A DNA stretch of 64,000 nt from CATQHQ01 sp965243805 (lineage in GTDB: Bacteria > Gemmatimonadota > Gemmatimonadetes > Longimicrobiales > Gaopeijiaceae), in contig OZ251577.1 in assembly GCA_965243805.1 (NCBI GenBank), positions 1 through 64,000 of the forward strand, in the 5' to 3' direction. The translations under genes were made by a program, and so were the position numbers. The notes beneath the pieces were generated by a model. That model saw only the letters and a list, made by a program, of their open reading frames with translations, did no database searches and was not told the origin of the DNA. Positions 1 through 8,846 of the stretch are shown one piece after another. Position 1 is the stretch's first letter, and every line of letters begins with the position of its first letter.

Positions 1-70
1 CTTCCCCGGTCACCGAGCCGGGGCCTCATTGAAGTGAAAATCGCGCGTGAAACCGGTGGAGCTTCGCTGT

Positions 71-107
71 CTCTTCCCCGGTCACCGCCTACCAGCCCCG
101 CCTCGAA
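71..107 (+). repeat. Degenerate CRISPR repeat copy
   Basis: The first 17 bases match the repeat exactly (CTCTTCCCCGGTCACCG). The rest diverges but keeps an ending like CCTCGAAG in place of CCTCATTGAAG. It follows a 35-nt spacer and is followed by only 16 nt before the next perfect repeat, so one spacer was probably shortened when this copy decayed. Confidence 0.75.
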
Positions 108-1099
108 GCGGAGTGCCACGGGCCTCTTCCCCGGTCACCGAGCCGGGGCCTCATTGAAGTGGCGACCTAGGTACCTGCCTCCAGCGGCGGGCTCCGGTCG
201 GCGCTCGGCAAAGCCTCTTCCCCGGTCACCGAGCCGGGGCCTCATTGAAGTCGGTCGCTCCGCGGGGGGCTCCGTCGACGCGGAGCGACCCTCTTCCCCG
301 GTCACCGAGCCGGGGCCTCATTGAAGTGTGAGCGGCGACCGAGCCGGCCGCCAGGGTGCGAGCCTCTTCCCCGGTCACCGAGCCGGGGCCTCATTGAAGT
401 AAGGGGCGCCCACAGCCGCTGCTGGTGATGGCGACGAACTCTTCCCCGGTCACCGAGCCGGGGCCTCATTGAAGTTTCACAGCACGGCCTCCCAGCTGAG
501 GTGCGCCGCCCACACTCTCTTCCCCGGTCACCGAGCCGGGGCCTCATTGAAGTGCCGGGACCTCCGCCGCCGCCGCCCCGGCCCGGCGAGGCGACGCTCT
601 TCCCCGGTCACCGAGCCGGGGCCTCATTGAAGTCGGACGTGCGGCCCGCGGTCTCCGTTGAAGGTAGCCCTCTTCCCCGGTCACCGAGCCGGGGCCTCAT
701 TGAAGTGCGGCGGTATTCGCCGACCCGGGTGGGCCAGCGGCGCTCTTCCCCGGTCACCGAGCCGGGGCCTCATTGAAGTCGCCCGCCCGTCGCTGGCCAG
801 CCACTGGGTCCACGCACCCTCTTCCCCGGTCACCGAGCCGGGGCCTCATTGAAAGGTCGTCCGATGAGCGACCACGTGCAGCGCCCGGCACCGACTCTTC
901 CCCGGTCACCGAGCCGGGGCCTCATTGAAGTCTGTCCGGCGGCTGAACCGGGAGGCGGAGTAGGCTGGGGAGCTCTTCCCCGGTCACCGAGCCGGGGCCT
1001 CATTGAAGTGAGGTCGAGGTCACGAACCTGAAGACCGGCGACGTCCCTCTCTTCCCCGGTCACCGAGCCGGGGCCTCATTGAAGTGCAACGACCGGACG

Positions 1100-1111
1100 C
1101 TCTTCCCCGGT
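1100..1111 (+). repeat. Truncated CRISPR repeat fragment
   Basis: Twelve bases identical to the repeat start (CTCTTCCCCGGT) sit inside the unusually long 51-nt interval 1086-1136. The preceding spacer remnant is only 14 nt. This looks like a deletion scar that joined parts of two spacers and a repeat. Confidence 0.6.
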
Positions 1112-2987
1112 GTGGCGGCGGACCGGCCGGAGCTCGCTCTTCCCCGGTCACCGAGCCGGGGCCTCATTGAAGTGACGCGGCTGATCCAGTTTGACGGGTT
1201 GCCGCCGACTCTTCCCCGGTCACCGAGCCGGGGCCTCATTGAAGTCGGACGTCGTCGCCCGAGTCCAGGACCAGGGCGTGTCGGGCTCTTCCCCGGTCAC
1301 CGAGCCGGGGCCTCATTGAAGTCGTCCGGCGGCGCGGGCGGAAGCGGATCACGGGGCGGCCTCTTCCCCGGTCACCGAGCCGGGGCCTCATTGAAGTCCG
1401 TGGTCGCGGGTACCGGCGACGGCCCGACGGCTTCCTCCTCTTCCCCGGTCACCGAGCCGGGGCCTCATTGAAGTCCCCTGCCAGTCGGTGTCCTGGTCCA
1501 CCTGCTCCCAGTCTCTTCCCCGGTCACCGAGCCGGGGCCTCATTGAAGTGGTCGGCTACCACATGGGGCCGTGGCTCTCCTCGACCTCTTCCCCGGTCAC
1601 CGAGCCGGGGCCTCATTGAAGTCCCGACTGGCTCGAAACGCTCCGGGCGGACAGCGAGACTCTTCCCCGGTCACCGAGCCGGGGCCTCATTGAAGTGCAA
1701 AGGTGCTCGCTGTACTGGCGAGCATCACTACCACCTCTTCCCCGGTCACCGAGCCGGGGCCTCATTGAAGTCGGTCCACGGATCACCAGGACGCGCCCGT
1801 GGACCTCTACTCTTCCCCGGTCACCGAGCCGGGGCCTCATTGAAGTATCCGCATCACCTCCAGGGGCTTCACGCCCAGCTCGGCCTCTTCCCCGGTCACC
1901 GAGCCGGGGCCTCATTGAAGTACGTGGGAAAGCTCCGGCGACTGGCCGAGCAAGCGAAGCGGCCTCTTCCCCGGTCACCGAGCCGGGGCCTCATTGAAGT
2001 GCCGCCGAGGCGCGACGATGACCGGCCCGGCCGTCGGCGGACTCTTCCCCGGTCACCGAGCCGGGGCCTCATTGAAGTCACGTTCGCTTTCGTGGCCTCG
2101 AGCGCCGGCTGGCAGGCGCTCTTCCCCGGTCACCGAGCCGGGGCCTCATTGAAGTACCTGCCCCAGCAGGTCGCCGAACAGGTTCGCGCTCACCCTCTTC
2201 CCCGGTCACCGAGCCGGGGCCTCATTGAAGTCTCCACGTCTTCTTCGGCGGATACCAGCGGCGGCCCCCACTCTTCCCCGGTCACCGAGCCGGGGCCTCA
2301 TTGAAGTCCGTCACATCGGGCCGAGGGGTAGGGGGGCTGTATCGTCTCTTCCCCGGTCACCGAGCCGGGGCCTCATTGAAGTAAGGACCGAGAGCCCACT
2401 GGCCCAGCAGTAGCCGCCTCTCTTCCCCGGTCACCGAGCCGGGGCCTCATTGAAGTGCCGTCTCGCCGCTCACTTCGGCACCGCCCGCTTCTCCGCTCTT
2501 CCCCGGTCACCGAGCCGGGGCCTCATTGAAGTGCGCGCCAGCCAGGCATCAGGAGATGCAGTCGCGGATGCTCTTCCCCGGTCACCGAGCCGGGGCCTCA
2601 TTGAAGTAACTTCCCGACGGGCAAGCCGGTCAGCTCGGCGAAGCCTCTTCCCCGGTCACCGAGCCGGGGCCTCATTGAAGTCGCGCCTCGTCGGCGTACT
2701 TCCGCTCCCACTCCTGGACTCTTCCCCGGTCACCGAGCCGGGGCCTCATTGAAGTTGCCACTCCTGCACCCAGTCGGTGTCGAAGACGCCGCCGCTCTTC
2801 CCCGGTCACCGAGCCGGGGCCTCATTGAAGTGTCCACGTGCCCGGCGCCATCATCTCCCACACGCGACCGTCTCTTCCCCGGTCACCGAGCCGGGGCCTC
2901 ATTGAAGTGCCATGAACGACGGCTCCGCCGCCTCTACCCTGGTGCTCTCTTCCCCGGTCACCGAGCCGGGGCCTCATTGAAGTGGAA

Positions 2988-4205
2988 TGGACCCGTTATC
3001 GTGGACTCTTCGCGCGCGCCATTCCTCACGCCAGGAGAAGTCCACGATGCCGAAGCGGACGCAGTACACCATCGAGTACCGACAGCAGATTGTCGCACAG
3101 GCGCACTCGGGCCGATCAGCGGCCGCCATCGCCCGCGAGGCCGATCCCACCGAGGACACAATCCGGAGGTGGATTGGGCAGGCCGACTTGGAGGGTGGTC
3201 ATCACGCTGACGACACCGCAGAGCAGCGCAGGACGAAGAGTCAGCTCCGACGCGAGAACAAGCGGCTACGCCTTGAACGGAACATTCTGCTACGCGCCCT
3301 GACTTGGTTTCGTGGTGGCCAGCCTCTTGACCCCAGGGACGGATTCGCGTTCGTGAGCGCGCACCGGGATATCCTGCCAGTCCGCACCATGTGTCGGATG
3401 CTGGGATCGTCCGCGAGCGGATTCTACGCTTGGATGAAGAGACCGCCGTCCGCCCGGGCACGCCGGGACGCCATCCTTCGCGGCATGATCCTCGTCAGCT
3501 GGAGGAACAGCCGTCGGACATACGGGCGGAGGCGCATTCACGCCGATCTGAAGGCGCGGGGCGAGTTCGTGTCCCAGAAGAGGGTCGCTCGACTGATGCG
3601 CGAAATGAACATCCGCGGCATCCGTCGCTATCGCAGAAGGGCCGCCAGAAGCCAGCCGAGCGCGACGACATGCTCGGTCCCGGACTTGGTGAATCGGAAC
3701 TTCCGCGCCGCCCGTCCCAACGAACTCTGGGTCGCCGACATCACGGAGGTGCCCACCGGCGCGGGCTCGCTCTTCGTCGCTGTGGTTCTCGACGTGTGGA
3801 GTCGGCTGGTGGTCGGCTGGGCCGCCGATACCCATCTGCGGACGGAACTCGTCGAACACGCATTCGACATGGCGATCCAGCGCAGGCGGCCTGATGGCGT
3901 CGTCCACCATTCGGACCGCGGCACGCAGTACACGTCGCGCGCCTTTGCGGAGCGTTGCCGGAGAACAGGCACCCGGCCGTCCATGGGTTCGGTCGGCGAC
4001 CCCTACGACAACGCCCTCTGCGAGAGCTTCTTCGCCACTCTGGAGCGCGAGCTGCTGGGCCGACGGCCCTTCGCCAACCCGGACGACGCCCGCATCGCTG
4101 TCTCCGACTACGTGGAGGGGTTCTACAACCCTCGTCGCCGCCACTCGGCACTGGGTTACTGCCCGCCCGACGAGTTCGAGTACAGGTATGGTGGATAGCG
4201 GTCCC
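2988..4205 (+). mobile_element. IS3-family insertion sequence
   Basis: The left end TGGACCCGTTATC (2988-3000) and the reverse complement of the right end, GGGACCGCTATCC (about 4193-4205), form imperfect inverted repeats flanking one transposase gene. The left end lies only four bases after the last CRISPR repeat, so the element sits in, or replaced, the spacer or flank at that end of the array. No repeat is found to its right. A target-site duplication could not be recognised with confidence, so the exact ends may be off by a few bases. Confidence 0.7.
3047..4198 (+). CDS. IS3-family transposase, single reading frame
   Basis: A 383-residue DDE transposase. The N-terminal part is a helix-turn-helix (around RSAAAIAREADPTEDTIRRW) followed by a basic segment that is normally OrfA. 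It reads straight into the OrfB part: an HTH_21-like region (SRRTYGRRRIHADL) and the rve integrase core with WVADITEV (first Asp), HHSDRGTQY (second Asp) and DNALCESFF (Glu). Most IS3 elements need a -1 frameshift between orfA and orfB; here the two are already fused in frame. The ATG at 3047 is preceded by AGGAGA at 3033-3038, a better start than the in-frame ATG at 2987, which lies at the element edge. All three catalytic residues are intact, so the element may still be active. Confidence 0.93.
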   Translation: MPKRTQYTIEYRQQIVAQAHSGRSAAAIAREADPTEDTIRRWIGQADLEGGHHADDTAEQRRTKSQLRRENKRLRLERNILLRALTWFRGGQPLDPRDGFAFVSAHRDILPVRTMCRMLGSSASGFYAWMKRPPSARARRDAILRGMILVSWRNSRRTYGRRRIHADLKARGEFVSQKRVARLMREMNIRGIRRYRRRAARSQPSATTCSVPDLVNRNFRAARPNELWVADITEVPTGAGSLFVAVVLDVWSRLVVGWAADTHLRTELVEHAFDMAIQRRRPDGVVHHSDRGTQYTSRAFAERCRRTGTRPSMGSVGDPYDNALCESFFATLERELLGRRPFANPDDARIAVSDYVEGFYNPRRRHSALGYCPPDEFEYRYGG

Positions 4206-4451
4206 CTGGGCTCAACGGATGCACTGAGCTGGCCGCGAGCGGGGACACACTGCGACATGACACCAGCACGATGAGCGACACACCATGCTCGGCCAAAGAC
4301 ACGTACGACCTACCGCCTTCCTTCCCCCCGCCTTGCCCGATCGCCCATCCGGCGTTACGATTGTTCGCCTCGTGCTATCCGTTGCGATCCCTTCCCGCTG
4401 CTTCGCCGACTTCCCCGTTGAGTCCCCGTCCCCGCACCAGGAGATCCGCCA

Positions 4452-5570
4452 ATGCCCGGAGCGAAGCACCTCAACGCTCTGACGATTCGCGGTTTCCGCG
4501 GGCTTGAGCACGCCGAGTTCGATAAGCTTGGGCAGTTCAACGTAATCGTCGGCAACAACGATGTCGGTAAGACCTCGGTGCTCGAAGCCGTGTTCTTGAG
4601 TACTGGCTTGGCAGTTCCGCAATTGGCAGTCACCATCCAGAACCAGCGCGTCCACGCAGTCGTGGACTCCAGCGACCTTTCGTTGCTGTTTCATGACTTC
4701 GACGTCGTTCGCCGCTCCATCGAGTTGGTCGCCTCCACGCCAAGCGACATCCGCCAACTGACGATTGCTCTTGAGCCAGCCGATGTCGCTATCGACCAAG
4801 ATGTTCCGGCGTCCGGTGGACTCGGCAATGGCGACGGTGTGCCTTCTGGCACGACAACGTATTCGTCGAAACCTGACGTTCCTCTTGAGCTCCGCTACTA
4901 CGCAAAGTTAGAGACGCGACACCCCCGAGAGTCTGTGGGCTATCGTGGCGCATTGTCAGTGGCCAACGGCAAAGTCAAGACGATGGATGGTAGGACCGGT
5001 TCAAGGTTGAGAGACCAATCCATCATTGCCAAGATCGTCATACCTAGCCTAACGTACGATAGAAAGGCTATTTCGGAGGTAATTATACGCAAGAAGCAAC
5101 CGGTGTTGATCAACGTCCTCCAATTCATCAACCCTCATGTCACTGCCATTACCGTCGGCGAGGACGTAGCGTATGTTGACATTGGACTTGATACTATGAT
5201 ACCACTCAACATGTGCGGCAGCGGATTAGTGCAGGCCGCGAACATTGTGTCGTCCTGTATCGTGGGCGATGCGAACGTACTGCTGATCGACGACATTGGA
5301 CACGGTTTGCACTATTCATCCATACGCGCAGTATTGGAGGCGGTTATTGAGATTTGTGAACAGCGGGACATCCAAACCTTCTGCACGACACATAGCCTTG
5401 AGGTGATCCAGTGCGTGCATCAGGTGTTGGGCAACGACAGTTTTGGCCGGTTTCGGGACAAGATGAAGACGTTCAAACTGGCTAGAGACAAGGACGATCG
5501 TGTTCGCGTCTATCGGTATGACTACGACAGCTTTGAGCATTTCATGTCGCAAGGACTGGAGCTCAGATGA
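4452..5570 (+). CDS. OLD-like AAA ATPase, putative defence protein
   Basis: A 372-residue ABC/OLD-type ATPase. Walker A is GNNDVGKTS at residues 34-42; a signature-like NMCGSGL comes late in the protein; Walker B is LLIDDIGHGLH, followed by the H-loop segment TTHSLE. The family usually has IDE at Walker B, so the expected catalytic Glu is Asp here. No nuclease domain follows; instead the next gene, which overlaps by ATGA, encodes a TOPRIM-like protein, giving a split OLD or PARIS-like pair. AGGAG at 4439-4443 lies 8 nt before the ATG. The gene is visibly less GC-rich than its neighbours, with AT-rich codons, which suggests transfer. Anti-phage function is inferred from the pair and from the CRISPR neighbourhood. 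Confidence 0.88.
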   Translation: MPGAKHLNALTIRGFRGLEHAEFDKLGQFNVIVGNNDVGKTSVLEAVFLSTGLAVPQLAVTIQNQRVHAVVDSSDLSLLFHDFDVVRRSIELVASTPSDIRQLTIALEPADVAIDQDVPASGGLGNGDGVPSGTTTYSSKPDVPLELRYYAKLETRHPRESVGYRGALSVANGKVKTMDGRTGSRLRDQSIIAKIVIPSLTYDRKAISEVIIRKKQPVLINVLQFINPHVTAITVGEDVAYVDIGLDTMIPLNMCGSGLVQAANIVSSCIVGDANVLLIDDIGHGLHYSSIRAVLEAVIEICEQRDIQTFCTTHSLEVIQCVHQVLGNDSFGRFRDKMKTFKLARDKDDRVRVYRYDYDSFEHFMSQGLELR

Positions 5571-6133
5571 TGCAGTGGGAGGTGTACGTCGAGGGCAACA
5601 GCGACCGGCACTTCTTGTCGTGTGTTGTCGGACAGATGAAGATGGAGGGCTTTGTGTGGCGGGTGATTGGAGGAGGCGTATCCAGTTTGCCGGCCATGCA
5701 GCAGCAGATGCTTGAGGGCTGTAATGCGGGCAACCGCATTGCCGTGATCGTTGATGCAAACACAGAAGTGGGATCGCAGCGTCGCGACCTGCACCGCGAG
5801 ATCGACCGAATGGAGCTCCCAGTACCAGTACCGTCGTTTCTGCTTCCTGACGACTCCGGGCCGGGCTGTCTGGAGACGTTGTTGGAAGCCATAGCCGAAG
5901 GCCCTCACGGTGTAATCTACAACTGTCTAGACCAGTACGGGCACTGCGTTCGTAGCCATAACGCCAAGTATCGCCTGCCAGATGCCAAGGCAAGGATCTA
6001 CGCTTACTGTGAAGCATTGGGGATCCGGACGAAGCCAGACGAGCGCGACTACAGGAATTCAGCCTATTGGAACATGGACGCGCCCACCGTCGAGCCGCTG
6101 AAACGGTTCCTGCGCTCGCTTCACGACGTCTAG
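5567..6133 (+). CDS. TOPRIM-like DUF3226-type protein
   Basis: A 188-residue protein that overlaps the ATPase stop (ATGATG at 5567), so it is probably translated by coupling. It opens with VYVEGNSDRHFL, carrying the conserved TOPRIM Glu at residue 9, and has AVIVDANTE with Asp 63, where the family usually shows a D-x-D element; here it is D-A-N. This resembles the DUF3226 branch of TOPRIM proteins that accompany OLD-type ATPases. Inference: it is the nuclease or effector half and the ATPase the sensor or regulator half of a two-gene defence module, as AriA and AriB are in PARIS (AriB is a different TOPRIM family). The ending PLKRFLRSLHD is typical of the family. Function not demonstrated. Confidence 0.72.
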   Translation: MMQWEVYVEGNSDRHFLSCVVGQMKMEGFVWRVIGGGVSSLPAMQQQMLEGCNAGNRIAVIVDANTEVGSQRRDLHREIDRMELPVPVPSFLLPDDSGPGCLETLLEAIAEGPHGVIYNCLDQYGHCVRSHNAKYRLPDAKARIYAYCEALGIRTKPDERDYRNSAYWNMDAPTVEPLKRFLRSLHDV

Positions 6134-6183
6134 CAACGTTCGGCGGCCCCCGCGACCCCGTCGCCCACTACTGCGTGGCACTT

Positions 6184-7659
6184 TCATTTCGACACCGCCC
6201 AAAACGGCACGTAGTGGCGCAGGCGCACGCCGTTCTGCGGGTTCGCGACGACGATCAGGCCAGCCCCGATCGCCTCTCGCAGAACGCGGGAGATCATGGA
6301 GGCGTTCTTGCTAGGGACGGCCAGCCGTTCCCGTAGCGAGCCGTTGGTCATCCGCCGATTGGTCACGAACTGGAGGCAAGCGTGAAGGTAGCACGCCCGC
6401 AACCGTTCCGGTCCGTCCATCTGGGCCAGGGTCTTGCGGTCGAAGAGAACCACTCGGGTGAACCCTGGCGGCACGTCGAACCGAGGGGGCGGAAGCTGGT
6501 GCAGCTCGATTTCCTCGACCACCTTGTCGATGCCGGTACCGCGTTCCTCGCATATTCTGAACCGTCGCATGAGAGAAGCCACGGTCTCGTTCCGCGACAC
6601 GGGAGGCGTATCGAGAAAGCGCTGCGTGTCCACGAGCGGTTCTCCAGGGTTGCTGATTTCCAGACGACCGGCGAACACCTCGACCATCGGCGCAGCACCG
6701 GTGATCGTGAAGTCCTGGTGGATCAGGGCGTTGGCCAGCAGCTCGCGAACCGCAACCTCGGGAAACGAGGGCATCGGCACGCGCAGGCCGCCAACGATTT
6801 CCTCGTGCGCGGGAAGGCGTGCGGTCATGTAGTCGAGGAACTTGGTGAAACCCGATGCGTACCCCTCGGCAAACTCCTGCTCCGACAGAGCATCGAGGCG
6901 ATCTGCGCCCCGATAGAATATCACCCGCAGCGCCTTTCGCCGAATCCTCGGGAAGTCTCCCAGCTCGTTCGCGAACAGCATTGCGCCCAAGTTCGTGACG
7001 TCGAACCCCCCGGAGAGGCTACGCACGACCAAGCGATCCCGAGCCAGCGCCTCAACGATGGCATCGGTACCGTCTGCTGGCGGCACCCGCAACAGACGGA
7101 AGTACTTGGGGTAGTCAAGCAGATTCAGGACATCAGCCGCAGACACCTGCTCCAGGGCGACTTCCTGCTCAAACGATATGCGGTCGAACAGTCGCCACAG
7201 GGCGCGCTCCTTCTCGGGATGCTCTTTCAGCTTCTTCTTCGTGCTTCCAACTCGAATGAACTCAACGCCCTTGAACGCCACCGGGACATGGAACGCTCGG
7301 TCGATCTCCAGCAGAACGACCTTTCTGCCCTCCACGACGACCTCATGGAACGCAAAGTCTATGCGCGGCTCCAGAAGGCGAAGCAACCAGTTCTCAAGCG
7401 GCTCGTTTCCTTTGCGCGACATCGTCGGCGAAAAGCTCGTTCCGACCACATCATGTGTGCCGTCTTCGATCCCCCACAGCATGTACGCATGACTCTTTCC
7501 GCGCAGAGCCGCCGCGTTGGACAGCGCCGAAATGTATTCGCCGATTGCAACCGGGTTGGCTTGATTGACCTTGAATTCGAGCCAGTCGGTTTCCTGGGGC
7601 AGCTTGCGGAACTCCCGTACTAGACTCAGGAGGTAGTCGCGGTCGGGCTGGCTGGTCAT
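6184..7659 (-). CDS. AlbA_2 (Schlafen-type) ATP-binding regulator
   Basis: A 491-residue protein of the RecG-like/AlbA_2 class. Residues about 1-130 form the AlbA_2 domain, with WLEFKVNQ (E28, K30) and the strand AYMLWGIEDG. Residues about 290-380 are a HATPase_c_4-type domain with VRELLANALIHQDF, LEISNPG and RICEERGTGIDKV. The last 80 residues look like a winged helix (NRRMTNGSLRERLAVPSK...ISRVLREA). Such proteins are usually annotated as transcriptional regulators or helicase-like; AlbA_2 domains also recur in anti-phage loci. It converges with the ATPase/TOPRIM pair, with 50 bp between the stops. AAGGAAG precedes the ATG. The precise role is unknown. Confidence 0.85.
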   Translation of the reverse strand: MTSQPDRDYLLSLVREFRKLPQETDWLEFKVNQANPVAIGEYISALSNAAALRGKSHAYMLWGIEDGTHDVVGTSFSPTMSRKGNEPLENWLLRLLEPRIDFAFHEVVVEGRKVVLLEIDRAFHVPVAFKGVEFIRVGSTKKKLKEHPEKERALWRLFDRISFEQEVALEQVSAADVLNLLDYPKYFRLLRVPPADGTDAIVEALARDRLVVRSLSGGFDVTNLGAMLFANELGDFPRIRRKALRVIFYRGADRLDALSEQEFAEGYASGFTKFLDYMTARLPAHEEIVGGLRVPMPSFPEVAVRELLANALIHQDFTITGAAPMVEVFAGRLEISNPGEPLVDTQRFLDTPPVSRNETVASLMRRFRICEERGTGIDKVVEEIELHQLPPPRFDVPPGFTRVVLFDRKTLAQMDGPERLRACYLHACLQFVTNRRMTNGSLRERLAVPSKNASMISRVLREAIGAGLIVVANPQNGVRLRHYVPFWAVSK

Positions 7660-8074
7660 GTCGGCTTCCTTGTTGCGCGAGCAGTGGTGCTCGCCGACCG
7701 ATTTCGGACGGACGCCGAACGGCCGCGGGGGACGAGTGCACGATCAAGCTATGGCGGCTTCCCTTGGACCCGCAAGAGGATTCCATCATCCGAGCAGCCG
7801 AGGCTCGGGAGCTCGTAGCTGGACCGCCAAGCAGTGCCTGGAGCCCCCGCCAATCAAGAACCAGTCAAGAAACTAACTTGTTACCAGATAACGACTTATG
7901 AGAAATCAGGATCGATTCGTCGGCTTCCAGTCAAGAAACTGGTCGCGATGGGCGAGGGAGCCGGGTGCGGTCGGCAACCTGCCGAGGCGCGATGCACTGT
8001 ACTCGTCGCACCTGGCGATGTGGCGGTGGGCGGGGCGGGACGGCCGGCGGGCGGCGCGTGCGGAACGACCCTCT
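7660..8074. other. Gene-poor region with a short direct repeat
   Basis: About 415 bp between the AlbA_2 gene start and the end of the next minus-strand gene. No convincing gene is seen. It is locally AT-richer around 7870-7920. It holds a 14-bp direct repeat, CCAGTCAAGAAACT, at 7861-7874 and 7927-7940 (66 bp apart); the second copy is extended by GG to form a small hairpin, CCAGT...ACTGG. Confidence 0.5.
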
Positions 8075-8776
8075 CTATCCGTCCTCCTCGATGATGGCAG
8101 CGGCCAGCTTGTAGCACGCTTTCCCCGCGTTGAACGGCTCGCTGAGGCTGACAGTCACCCAGCATGGTCCGAGCGGGTACTCGCCTGCGCCCATTTTCTT
8201 GTACTTGGATTCGTACTGCGGGTCCGTGACCCGCAGGCAGTACGAATCCTTGGCGTGAGAGAACCTCGCTTGGACCCGGCGTCTGCTACGACCGGACCTC
8301 AGTGACTGCTCCAGGACGCACAGCGTCAGGTTCTCCACCCACACCAAGCGCAACGAGTCCGAGACGCCTATCCGGTTCATCTGGCGAATCCACATCTTGT
8401 TGTTCTCACTGTCCTTCGACTGATCACCGGGTATCCAAAGGGAATCCATGCGGTGAACTAGCTTGGGCAAGTCGCGGCGATGGTAAGTGCCCGTCTTGAT
8501 CCACTTGAAGCGATCGTCCATCAGCCAGTTCTCGGTCTGGTAGCCGGTTGGCCGCGGCTCGAGCACCCCGACTTCCATGATGTCGAGAACCGTCGCCGCC
8601 GCACGATCGTCGGCGTACTTGTACTCGAATGTCCACAACGCGTGCGTATCACGGGTGGTGACGAGGCGGACCCAAGGGCCTACGATGCCGTCGGCCAGCA
8701 GCTCTCGTCCGGCGACGCACCTGCCGCCGTGCTTTCGAGCGTTCGCTAGGCAGATCAGTCGCTTGGTCATGCTCAT
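8075..8776 (-). CDS. Dual-OB-domain-like protein
   Basis: A 233-residue protein that begins with RLICLANARKHGGRCVAGRE and VGPWVRLVTT and ends with VTVSLSEPF and CYKLAAAII. These resemble what I remember of the dual-OB (DuOB) family, small proteins with two predicted OB folds often found near DNA-modifying or defence genes. No catalytic motif is visible. The start at 8776 is preceded by GGAGG about 12 nt upstream; an alternative ATG lies two codons downstream. It has its own promoter (8818-8846), which overlaps the end of pheA, so it is expressed separately although both point the same way. Nucleic-acid binding is an inference from the family only. Confidence 0.65.
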   Translation of the reverse strand: MSMTKRLICLANARKHGGRCVAGRELLADGIVGPWVRLVTTRDTHALWTFEYKYADDRAAATVLDIMEVGVLEPRPTGYQTENWLMDDRFKWIKTGTYHRRDLPKLVHRMDSLWIPGDQSKDSENNKMWIRQMNRIGVSDSLRLVWVENLTLCVLEQSLRSGRSRRRVQARFSHAKDSYCLRVTDPQYESKYKKMGAGEYPLGPCWVTVSLSEPFNAGKACYKLAAAIIEEDG

Positions 8777-8817
8777 AAGGTCGCGTGCCTCCGTGGCTTG
8801 GTTTCGGCTCCGCTTCC

Positions 8818-8846
8818 ACTATGACCCCCTTGCAATCACTTGTCAA
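8818..8846 (-). promoter_or_regulatory. Putative sigma-70 promoter for the dual-OB gene
   Basis: On the minus strand TTGACA (8846-8841) is followed after exactly 17 bp by CATAGT (8823-8818). The gene starts 42 bp downstream of the -10 box. The -35 box overlaps the pheA stop codon. Confidence 0.6.

Larger units (their letters stand above)
1..2983 (+). CRISPR. CRISPR array, 39 repeats of 37 bp
   Basis: The repeat is 37 bp. It begins CTCTTCCCCGGTCACCG and ends GGGGCCTCATTGAAGT, and its core can pair as CCCCGG...CCGGGG, a usual crRNA stem. The first copy (1-35) lacks two bases because the window starts inside it, so the array probably extends left. The remaining 38 full-length copies start at 124, 215, 291, 364, 439 and so on to 2947. 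Most spacers are 35-43 nt; exceptions are 36-123, 161-214 (54 nt) and 1086-1136 (51 nt). Almost every copy is identical; the one at 819 ends ATTGAAAGG instead of ATTGAAGT. The ATTGAAG end resembles known crRNA 5' handles, which suggests transcription left to right with a leader beyond the left edge. No cas gene lies in the window, so the subtype is not assigned. In-frame readings across the repeats are not genes. Confidence 0.98.

Noticed and set aside
34..2752. Many open frames across the array reading LPRSPSRGLIEV or LFPGHRAGASLK
   Set aside because: They are translations of the CRISPR repeat; no start sites and spacers interrupt any common protein.
2984..4212. A target-site duplication for the IS3 element
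   Set aside because: The flanks GGAA and CTGG do not match; the exact ends are too uncertain to claim one.
7451..7876. Short open frames on both strands around 7.5-7.9 kb
   Set aside because: They overlap the AlbA_2 gene start or lack a ribosome site; protein composition is not convincing.
7861..7940. A possible mini-CRISPR made by the repeated CCAGTCAAGAAACT
   Set aside because: Only two short copies and no third at the same distance.
4206..8842. cas genes next to the array
   Set aside because: None of the proteins shows Cas1, Cas2, Cas3 or Cascade-type motifs; any cas genes must lie left of the window or elsewhere.
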